Assembly (NCBI GenBank): GCA_030142905.1
Contig: JASJOG010000254.1
Coordinates: forward strand, 186,001-250,000
Direction: 5' to 3'
Source: Heliopora coerulea
Lineage: Eukaryota > Cnidaria > Anthozoa > Scleralcyonacea > Helioporidae
Length of the DNA: 64,000 nucleotides
The translations under genes were made by a program, and so were the position numbers. Below the pieces are notes generated by a model. The model was not told the origin of the DNA and searched no databases. It worked only from the letters and a program-made list of their open reading frames with translations. Within the stretch, counting starts at the first letter, position 1; every line of letters starts with the position of its first letter. Shown here in pieces: positions 24,242-32,963 of the stretch.

Positions 24242-26593
24242 CTATTGTCGTGGGATACCGGGATATTTGCCTCCCGAGTAACCCATCGTTGAGTACTCGA
24301 TGGAAATTTCCGGTCTTGGACAAGTGGCTGGAACACGAGGTGATGAAAAACAAGAAAGCGAACGATCGTGTGAAATGTAGTTAGACGCACCGTCGTTCAA
24401 CAGTACATCTGGTTGACATAAGCATGGGAAGTGGTGGAGTCGAGGACAAGCTATTCCATCAGGTTGATCAACTGAAAATAACGCGCTATTCAGGTTGACG
24501 GATGAAGTCGGCCTTCTTGAGGTGGTCGATGATGAGACTCCGTCAGTCGAAGTTGAAGACTGGACCTGATAGTTAAGGGTTTCAAGCGGCATCTCTGAAT
24601 TGTCGTTTATCTTGCGTTTTCTGTTCACCTCCGTGTTACTCTCTTGTCTGGTAGCAAAATAAGTGAATGAAAGAGATGTGAGTCATGCATGAAGAAATGT
24701 TACCACCTAGAATACTGTCATTATACCACATGGCAAGTTCAACTTGAATAGCATTTGTAGATTGTGGGTTAGGATAGCAGATATTATTTAAGATTACAAA
24801 GTTGTAAAAGATTAAAGTGAAAGTAAGAATTCTACCCAAACGGTGAATACATTGTATGAGACGCCCAGTAGGTCAGACGTCTGGAGACAGAACATTTGTT
24901 GCTGCAGCTGTTAGCACTTTGATTCAGATACTGCTGCAAAACCTTACCAACGGGAAAAATCATCTCCAAAAAAAGAAACACAGGAGTGATTACTTACCTT
25001 TTGTGTGAAGTATTCACCCTTTTCTTGGAGTTTTCACGGAATACTTTCGCTAAAGGGTTGTTGTCGATCTTAAGTTGAACAGTTACGGCGTTTTGGTACG
25101 TGGTTACTGCAACGAATTCGGTCATAGGGATATCGATGTGACGTGTGTGGGAACCTTGGCACAGTGCGCAAAGGAGTTTGGTAACTACTACGTTAATTTG
25201 GTATTTTCTCATCGTTGGAAGGTAAACCTGGCCAGGAAAAGAATAATGATGAGTGGGTAAATCATCAATAAATTTTAAAAATATTAGTGTAAGAAATAAG
25301 CCACTGTCGTCTGCCAAGATCAAGGGTGATGTGATATTTTAGATGTTTAAAGACAGAGCATTGACTGTAGTGTGGGAAATTCCTTTATGTTAAAAACTGA
25401 TTGTTCAATACATACGAGATTTTCTTCTGTTGTCAAATGATTGGTGAGTCGAAGATGTTCAAATGACAGGGTCTCTGAGGTCCAACTCTGACCGTTTGCA
25501 GGAGACTTTCGATGCTCCTTACATCGTGAGCAACTTGCTGTGGGCTCGGTGAGGTCGGGACTATGTCGTCGCCAAACGTTCTGCGACGGGAAGAATCGGT
25601 AACGAAATTTGTCGACGAATACGAAGTCAACAGCAACTTTATACAGGTCAAACGGTAATAAGCCTGAAATTTTAAATCCAAGTACTGGAAACATTCGTCT
25701 AAAGAAAAAAAAAATGAATTTCTTTTTTTGTCAGATGCACGCGTCGGAATCACCGCTGTTGAATTATGAAGCTATGGCCCTCCTTTGGTAGCTAGGTAAG
25801 AAAAATCGAGCAATCAAAACGTGATATTCATAAACTGAGCTCTCCGCCAAAAATTAAACGAGAGAGATACTAAATTTTCGAGTAGATGTCCTTCATACGA
25901 GGTATCAACGGGAACAAACAGCTTGTACATTCGGCACAATTAAAGCTCTATACTTGATGGCAAATCCGTAATTTTCCGCCGATAAAGTTTGAAAACAATA
26001 TTCAGAATTTAGAACAGGTATATCCGTGCCCCAGGAACAGTGTAAATAGCCAGTTTCGGCGCAAAGAAACGCACCTGATATGCCATCAACAATCCGGGGC
26101 CATTCGGAGAATTTTAGATAGTGCTATTTTAAACGAGAAACAAACAAAACTCCGGCGTCTGCTGATGAATAAGGTCAAAAGATTGACGCAACAGGTTGAA
26201 TCATAAACTTGCACAATTTTGAGTGTTGCTCACTTACCTTCCGGGTTTTGTAACCATCATCTCGTTTCCTTCACTGTGAAACTTTTTCCAGAGTGCTTCG
26301 TTCTCCAACGTCACTTTCACATTGCTAAGAGAGTCTTCGTGGCAACTCTTCACGTAACAACAAACAGACTGGTTTTTGTTCGACTCCATGTGAACTAACT
26401 CCGGGACAACCCTTTCGATTTGCGTAGGAACTGTGGTGAGCGCTGCGGGTCTGTTGTAGATTTCACAATTCGTGAAATTACACGCGAGAGAAATACTGCT
26501 TGCTGTTGCTGTGCCAAGTTCGACGCTAGATCCTGACGCATTTCCTTGCATGACACTGACAAGTTCGTTGATTGATGGTAACGTGCGAAACAT
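24242..26593 (-). CDS. Divergent T-box transcription factor, copy B (four exons)
   Basis: Exons: 26238-26593, 25416-25698, 24998-25227 and 24242-24647, phases 2, 0, 2, giving 424 residues. The ATG lies 55 bp from a TATA box. The T-box starts with [23 protein letters not shown] (split by intron 1 at GR/R), continues through GLLPFDLYKVAVDF and LRLTNH, and ends HIDIPMTEFVAVTTYQN ... LKIDNNPLAKVFREN. NRKRK follows, then a Ser/Thr-rich tail whose PTSSVNLNSALF block aligns with [12 protein letters not shown] of copy A. It is presumably a nuclear DNA-binding regulator. It keeps GRRMFP where A has GRPMFP, but the first Phe of the usual NPFAKxF is Leu. Introns are compact (539, 188 and 350 bp). It is a tandem paralogue of copy A about 4.5 kb away on the same strand; subfamily not assigned. 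Confidence 0.92.
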
Positions 26594-26814
26594 TGCTTCT
26601 CCTAGTCAAGTGTTGGTGCGCGTGCTCTCTCTGCCTCTCTTTCTCTCTATATATATGTATAGCTAGGTGATAGGAACGCGTCATCACTTCCTGGCCAGGT
26701 GCGAATCGATTCACCGCGAAAAGCATTATCGGTATTGGTCCCAAAGGATCAATTCAGTCATGCGCCAAATTCAAATGTCAATCATGCTAGGTTCGTCACG
26801 TTCTATAATTAGGC
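26594..26814 (-). promoter_or_regulatory. Proximal promoter of T-box B
   Basis: On the plus strand: TATATATAT (26648-26656), ACGCGTCATCAC (26676-26687), ATTGGTCCC (26734-26742) and CGTCACGTTCTATAATTAGGC-type sequence (26794-26814). These match T-box A in order and spacing. The leader between the TATA box and ATG is CT-rich. Confidence 0.7.
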
Positions 26815-27423
26815 TCAAGAACTAATTGCGTTTATCACCACACCTGATACGCTTCGGTTCACCAAACATGATGAAATGACTTCGCAGATGAAATATTCAG
26901 GAAATTGTAAACGTTAAAAAAATATTGTCATGATTCATATTTACTCTCGTTTTCCCATTCAGAACACGACATTTTTCGATCGCGTGCAAGCGCGCAAAAA
27001 AACAGTTTTGGTAGTTAGCTTGCGATTGGAATGAAAAAGTTGCCGTAAATACTTGGGTAGCATTCCTTGGTGCAAACAAGTCACTTAAAAGAATATCCTA
27101 CCAAACGCGCTCTTTTTTTCTCTCGTTATTTTTCGACGTTTTATTACTTTGAAACCAGCTGTAAACTGCAAAGGTTGTAAGTTGTCACAAAGCATCCTTC
27201 ACAGTGACGGATGATGAAATTTCGGCGACCTCGGTCGCCAACTTTCTGTGCCAGTCATAACTTGACACTTAGAATTACTGTGACTCATTCGTCATTATGC
27301 AAATAAAACATGCGACAAGCATCAAGGCACTAATTTGCATAGCCTTATGGTTTAAGCTACAAGCGCAGCAAGCGTTTGGAAATAGAGTTAAAAAGTGTTG
27401 TTTTGTGATAATCTGACACTGCC

Positions 27424-27512
27424 GAAGTCAACTAAAAAATGTTGACTCGAGCGGGATTTGAACTTGCACCTTCGGGATACCGGTCCGCTATTCTACCTGT
27501 TCAGCTATGAAA
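27424..27512 (-). repeat. tRNA-derived SINE head
   Basis: On the minus strand an A-box-like TAGCTGAACAGGTAGAA is followed by a B-box AGTTCAAATCCCGC at tRNA-like spacing. The 3' flank holds the hairpin GTCAACATTTTTTAGTTGAC, which resembles GAAGTCAACTGAAAAATGT at 6333. The anticodon arm pairs poorly, so this is a SINE or tRNA pseudogene. Confidence 0.55.
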
Positions 27513-27553
27513 AATTTCTGTTCATGTATATCTGTGAGAATGATTCTGAAATA

Positions 27554-27990
27554 CAGTGGCGTAGCCGGACCCAGGCCTACCCGGGCGTCAGCTACGAACA
27601 TGGGCGTTTCCCAAAACGTGTTTGGCATATTCAACTGAAAAATACACGACAAATTTTGAATAATTTGATACCAGCCCTTTAAGTTTGGTCCACGATTGGA
27701 ATTTCTTTGCGCAACTTTTTCTCCCACGCTAAAAATTCGCACAATTTGTTCTCATCAATGAGATATCTCGTGGTTTTAAAAGTAATTTGGAGGATCTGTA
27801 CGATTGAAGCCTTCGAATCAAGCTCGGTGCCGCAGCCTAAAAAACGGGAATAGGGCCCTCATAATGCAAGAAATAGCCATTCAGAGACCCAAGAATTCAA
27901 ACATTTTCCGGGGGAGCATGCCCCCGGATCCCTCTAATTAGTATGCTTCTCAGGCCCGGGGGCATCACAGATTCTCTGGCTACGCCACTG
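27554..27990. mobile_element. 437-bp non-autonomous hAT element with perfect 8-bp duplication
   Basis: The termini CAGTGGCGTAGCC and GGCTACGCCACTG are perfect 13-bp inverted repeats. CTGAAATA flanks both ends (27546-27553 and 27991-27998). No transposase is encoded. The perfect duplication suggests a fairly recent insertion. Confidence 0.88.
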
Positions 27991-27998
27991 CTGAAATA

Positions 27999-29280
27999 GT
28001 GTTGTTTTATTTCAGTAGACAAATATAGAATGTTATACTGTCATTGTTTGAATGCACTTCATTCAAGGGCATTTAGTAAGAGTACGCTTTATGCATCATG
28101 TTACGGTCAACAGAACTGTTCAAAGGTTCAACTGCTTCGTTGGGCGAGTGAAAAAATCTTCACGCTTTCTGTCACTCTTTATCGCCTTTTTCATGTTCAG
28201 TATAGCTACCTCCAATCATTCGCGGTGCATAGAAAAACCTCGTAAAAAGTAGAAAGGAATTAAACTTCACGCGAATTAAACTATTCCTTGCGAAATTTAG
28301 GGACGTCTTTTAATCGGAAATATTAACTTAAATGTTAGCTATTGAGTGTCAATACTACAGCATTCCACTGAATATAAACTACAACTGTTTGTTCCAACAG
28401 TATTGATTATCCGTCAATATCACAATTTATGTTTCCAATATGGAGTGGAGGGCCAGCCCTTCTGAGTGTATTTACATGGAAAATTTACAGCCCTCCCAGG
28501 CCAGATCTCGCTTAGGAGGGTTGGCTTACCTCTCAAGTAAACGAAAACAAATTTCACAGGGAATTTCACAGGGAGGCGAGATCTTGGCCAAAAGGGCCTG
28601 CCTTTCTTCGAACGCGGCTTGCTTCCATATAAATACCACAAAGGAATGTGTTGAATCTAATTGATTCAGTAAACCACGAAAATTAATTTGCAAAGATTCC
28701 ATTGGAAATGAAACAAATGGGAAACGTTGACATAAAATATTTAATCAACTGACGTTTTGATGCGAACCAATTAAATAAATTTTGAATTAATAAGATAAAT
28801 AAATAAATAAAAACGTGACGTATAACCCTGTCAGTCATATTCTGTGAAAAGCCTTGCCGAGGCAGTTGCTCACACTGTAGGTCTGCAAGGTTCCGACGAC
28901 TGATTGCTCGTGAACAGAATAAATTGAGATTGCGAATCTGTATCAGAGAGAACACGAGTGACGAGAAGAAAAATTGTTTCATCTGAATGAATTCACAATG
29001 ATGTTCACGCAAGGAGCGAGCGATGCGTAAGTCAAATTTAGGGACTAAAGACTTTAACAAAAGACTTTGATTGGATTTATGTAAAAACCAAGTTTCAGTC
29101 AATTTTGTGTGATGTCATTTGTGTTCCTGTTTTCCTGAAAATGATTTTACTTTTATTTCAGAAAATAAGGCCACTCTAATCAGGGCATAATTTTATGATA
29201 TGCTGTCATGATGGATACTACTTTTTTATAACTGTAGTAAATACATCGCCTTAATTGTCATTTAATACTGCTAGTCTAGT
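27999..29280. other. No gene recognised
   Basis: Intergenic DNA upstream of T-box B. Short frames at 28030-29102 have no recognisable domains; the 139-codon minus frame at 28683-29102 is low-complexity hydrophobic sequence. Confidence 0.5.
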
Positions 29281-29284
29281 ACGT

Positions 29285-29309
29285 GTATATATATATATAT
29301 ATATATATA
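29285..29309. repeat. (TA)n tract beside the hammerhead ribozyme
   Basis: The alternating TA run abuts the 3' side of the minus-strand hammerhead. Confidence 0.9.
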
Positions 29310-29355
29310 ACTACAGACGGAACCGTTTCGGCCTACTGGGCCTCATCAGTGTAGT
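29310..29355 (-). ncRNA. Type I hammerhead self-cleaving ribozyme
   Basis: Read on the minus strand: ACTACA, CTGATGA, GGCC, CAGTA loop, GGCC, GAAA, CGG, TT, CCG, TC, TGTAGT. Stem I (ACTACA/TGTAGT) is six perfect pairs, stem II (GGCC/GGCC) four, and stem III (ACGG/CCGT) is very short with a two-base loop. The conserved core CUGAUGA...GAAA...GUC is complete, so cleavage is predicted after the C of GUC (position 29316). Type I ribozymes with a minimal stem III are known from Penelope-like elements and metazoan retrozymes. Short-stem forms often act as dimers. No reverse transcriptase frame is next to it, so it may be a truncated or non-autonomous copy. Confidence 0.85.
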
Positions 29356-29368
29356 GCTGACCAGCAGG

Positions 29369-30174
29369 ATGGAGAAGCCTATATATATAGAAGCCTATAT
29401 TATATAGGAGAAGCCTAGGGGTGCACCGGATAGTAGGGTAATGGGACTATCCAGTATCCGGCCGGTTATTTTCTTATATCCGGCTGGATACCGGATACCG
29501 AATAATTTGCTTTTCTGAAGACAATTGTCAATTTGTGTTACTTGTACCATACTAACAATAGACATTAATGGAAGAAACAATGTAAACTCGTGTTTTGATC
29601 TGTTATTTTTTAACAAATAAACAGAAGATAATCGTCTGTTAATTGATAACAATCTCAATAAGTGACACATTTTGATGCGCATAACAACTATTTTACACAA
29701 AGTTGTTTGTAATCCCACTCTAGTTTGTTATATAGTGGCATTGTCAGAATTTTCTTGCATTGTGATGAATGAAAAGGAGTTTCATCTTCATGCTCATCTT
29801 CAGTTCTGTTGCATTTTTCTGCCATTTGCAAGTTGCAACTCGTAACTTGTCTAATTAATGCTTGTAATAATTATAAACACCAGTGAACAAGTAATGTTTT
29901 AAAGTAATTACTTGCAAAAAAAGACAAATCACATTTGAACTTCAGTGTAAAGTTTTAATTTTTCTCCTCTCAATCCAAACCTAATTTGGGTAATAATTGA
30001 TTGATTTGTGGCAAGTGTGAGCTTTTTATCCAAAATACCGGTATCCGGCCGGATTTTTTTCAATTATTCGGTAAATCCGGTATCCGGCCGGCTATAAAAA
30101 AACACTATCTGGTGCACCCCTAGAGAAGCCTATACATATAGAAGCCTATATATATAGAAGCCTATATTATATAC

Positions 30175-30225
<51 letters not shown>
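29369..30225. repeat. GAAGCCTATATATA minisatellite and (TA)n, split by a hAT insertion
   Basis: Units like GAAGCCTATATATATA occur at 29372-29415 and again at 30123-30175, followed by a pure (TA)n run to about 30224. The hAT element at 29416-30122 interrupts the array. Confidence 0.8.
29416..30122. mobile_element. 707-bp non-autonomous hAT element with perfect 8-bp duplication
   Basis: The termini TAGGGGTGCACCGGATAGT and ACTATCTGGTGCACCCCTA are inverted repeats. GAGAAGCC flanks both sides (29408-29415 and 30123-30130). Subterminal GGATACCGG/TATCCGGCCGG words are repeated in both orientations. There is no transposase. Confidence 0.88.
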
Positions 30226-30226
<1 letters not shown>

Positions 30227-31095
30227 CAATTAAACTTCACTCTGATGATGTCTCTTGAGGTGACCAATTGTTAATCAATAAATATGTTCTGAATTCTTCT
30301 AGCCTTTTTTTATTCAACTGTTAACAGGTTGGCAATATTATGTATAATTTGCTGGGCATTTCTATTTATATTAAAGAAGTATCTGAATTAATCTTTGTAG
30401 CCTTGTTGGGCAACAAAGGTTATTTTGAATCATAGACACAAGAACATGGCTAGACATGTTAAATTTGTTTCATACACATGTTAACAGTATATTTAAATGG
30501 ACTGTCATTATCAAAGCAGTCTATATAATGTACATGCCAATAAACACCAGAATTTGCCTTATTTAATTTTTTTTTTTCCAATTATCCCTGATCACTCATT
30601 CTTTTTCTGACAAAACTAGTTCTATATTAAGCATTTTGTTTGTAATAGTTGGTGATGCAATTGCAAGAGAACTATGACATGAAGTCCTGTGCATGAAGAG
30701 CAACTACAAACAGATTGAGACCATGTCATCAGAAACTGTTGGTAATTGTGCTGAATTGAAATTTACTTTTGTTACAGAAAACAGCCTTTAGATATCAATG
30801 TGCCAGTTGTTTAGTAGCCAAGTTGTGGTAATGTCACATATTTGGACAAATCTGCCATTTCTCATTGATCACAATTAATACGAAGATATCTTGCGATGCT
30901 TGGTACTTCCTCATACCTGATGTGGATAGGAAATCATCTTTTTGGCAAAATAAACTCAACTCAAAATTACCATAAAAAAAAAGTTTTACCACAATGGTGT
31001 GACAGACCAGTTAGTGGCCATCCTCTGTATCATACTTGCCCTGACTGCCAATGCCCAACAATATCTTCTAAACCAATATTGAAAACAAATCTTAT
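30226..31095. other. No gene recognised
   Basis: AT-rich sequence downstream of RPP30, probably including its 3' UTR. Confidence 0.5.
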
Positions 31096-31953
31096 TTACA
31101 CTTTTAGTTTCTTTGAGCTTGTAGCCATATTTTCATAATGCATTTCCTGTCCTTGTGATTCATCATCAACTTTCACATGACCCCTCTTCACACCTGTTGC
31201 AGATGGAAGTTTTTCCAATCCAAAAACTCCTTTGGCAGTTCTATTTCTTGCTTCAGCATGATATATCACGCTACGAATATTCTTGGTGACTGAAGCTTTG
31301 GTTTGATCTTGCTTCAAACCAAACAGCAATCCCAAATTGGTAACATCATACGGTCCTCGAAGTTCCATGACACTTTCTGCACCACTTGACAAAGTCACAT
31401 TTTTTCCTTTACAAACACGAACCAGTTCCAAAGCATTTGCAATAACGTTTCTCCGCAAATTTTCATCTCGAATGGCAGGAGAATAAGTTATTTCAAAACT
31501 CATGCCACGTTCAATGGCTAGTTTAACTTGTGGGTGTTTGATATAAAACGCCAAACGCGACGTCATGTCCAAGCTCAAGACATCAGCTTCACCTGTTTGG
31601 CAAACTTGCTGAAACAACTTTTCGTTCATTGGTCGAACGCTTACGATATCATAACTCTGCACCGGTTCTCCTGCTATATATCGGAGCTGTGATTGTTCTT
31701 CCACCACAACTGTAATTCTTGACAGTAATTTTAGTCTTGGGCAAACTCTTTTGACATCTTCCAGACCAGGCAACTGGCTCAAATCTGGCGGAGATGGGAT
31801 TTTCTCAGTATTACGTTTTGGTTTAGCTTCGGGTGTTATAGTTCTGTTGATACCGATTGTTTCGTATCCAAGATTAACAAGAGATGAAATAAATTTCATC
31901 AATACTCGAACGTCACTTTTGTATGGCAAACAAATGTCTCCGAAAGCCGCCAT
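31096..31953 (-). CDS. RPP30: Ribonuclease P/MRP protein subunit p30, single exon
   Basis: The protein has 285 residues from MAAFGD; an upstream in-frame ATG at 31968 would add MYASN. The MAAFGD start matches the start of animal RPP30 proteins and has the better ATG context. Family landmarks in order: LGYETIGINRT, LLSRITVVVE, YDIVSVRPMNEKLFQQVC, GMSFEITYSPAIRDENLRR, VRVCKGKNVTLSSGAE and LRGPYDVTNLGLLFGL. The C-terminal tail is short and basic (SSKKLKV). RPP30 folds as a TIM barrel within nuclear RNase P and RNase MRP, which process the 5' ends of tRNA precursors and pre-rRNA. The frame is uninterrupted, unlike the multi-exon vertebrate gene. No poly(A) tract or target duplication marks it as a retrocopy, and the frame is intact. 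Confidence 0.97.
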   Translation of the reverse strand: MAAFGDICLPYKSDVRVLMKFISSLVNLGYETIGINRTITPEAKPKRNTEKIPSPPDLSQLPGLEDVKRVCPRLKLLSRITVVVEEQSQLRYIAGEPVQSYDIVSVRPMNEKLFQQVCQTGEADVLSLDMTSRLAFYIKHPQVKLAIERGMSFEITYSPAIRDENLRRNVIANALELVRVCKGKNVTLSSGAESVMELRGPYDVTNLGLLFGLKQDQTKASVTKNIRSVIYHAEARNRTAKGVFGLEKLPSATGVKRGHVKVDDESQGQEMHYENMATSSKKLKV

Positions 31954-31968
31954 ATTTGATGCATACAT

Positions 31969-32963
31969 TCCTCGGTACCAAACCTCTGAAAGGTCGGCTC
32001 AAAAAATTTGCTGTTTCGCATTTCGACAAGTTGATAACCGATAACGGGGAATTGAACGTGTACAAAAAAAATTTAAATCGTAGTCGCGTTAAAAATAAGA
32101 TTTAAAAACGTACAATTTGCCGCTTATAAATAAGAGTCAAGGATGAAAGAGATTGCATCCTTTCTTCATGAAGATTAGTGTACTTGATGACTCGAAAACA
32201 GACGAAATAATATTTAACGTTTGAAGTAAGACTTTCGAGTCAAAAAAACAAAGGTAAAATATTTTGAACTCACGTTGTTTTAGTTTTAACATTTATAAAA
32301 GGTTTCTTTACCTTTTTGTAAATGAAATAGTCCCTTAAAATGAGATAGCCTCGTGTCCTGATTGAAATTGCAGACGAATAAGTCTAAACATTACTCCCCG
32401 TGCACAGCTTCCACGAATGAAATATATAAACACGTTAAACGTTTCTCACCTTGCTATTCACGTAACGTCCTAAATATGTGGACAAATAATCCTTAAGTGA
32501 AGGTAAACCTGCCTTGAAATCCTACATTATTTCCAAGAGTTTGAAATTTCAGTATGTTTAAGTTTCCACGATTAGTTTCACACTTTTCCCGCTCTTTTGT
32601 TTTTACCTGTAATGCGCATGCGTAAATCTGACATCCACTGTGCAATTCACTGCGGATGCGGATCAGCCTAAAGTCATACGAGGGTGTAATATTAAATGTA
32701 AATATGTTAAACTTTATTTCTTTACGAACGAGCGAGTTTCCCATGTGAAAAAATTTTAAACGTTACATTTAATTTACATCATATTAAACATCTTAATCAT
32801 AGAGTAGTCCACCATCAGCTACTGTATCAGTATCCCACAATTGGTTTACTAAAACAATTTCTTTTGTCTCAACCTCATTTTCACAGAAATAAGCACACCA
32901 GTTCAGTTGTTGAATGTCCGTAAAACTGGTAAACATAAAACCCTTCAGTTTATCGAGGAAGTG
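31969..32963. promoter_or_regulatory. RPP30 upstream region and AK8 3' flank
   Basis: This roughly 1-kb gap must hold the RPP30 promoter and the AK8 3' UTR. A minus-strand AATAAA at 32713-32718 is a plausible AK8 poly(A) signal. No TATA box is obvious upstream of RPP30. Confidence 0.4.

Noticed and set aside
27424..27512. Functional tRNA gene
   Set aside because: Good A- and B-boxes, but the anticodon arm does not pair and the flank is a repeat found elsewhere.
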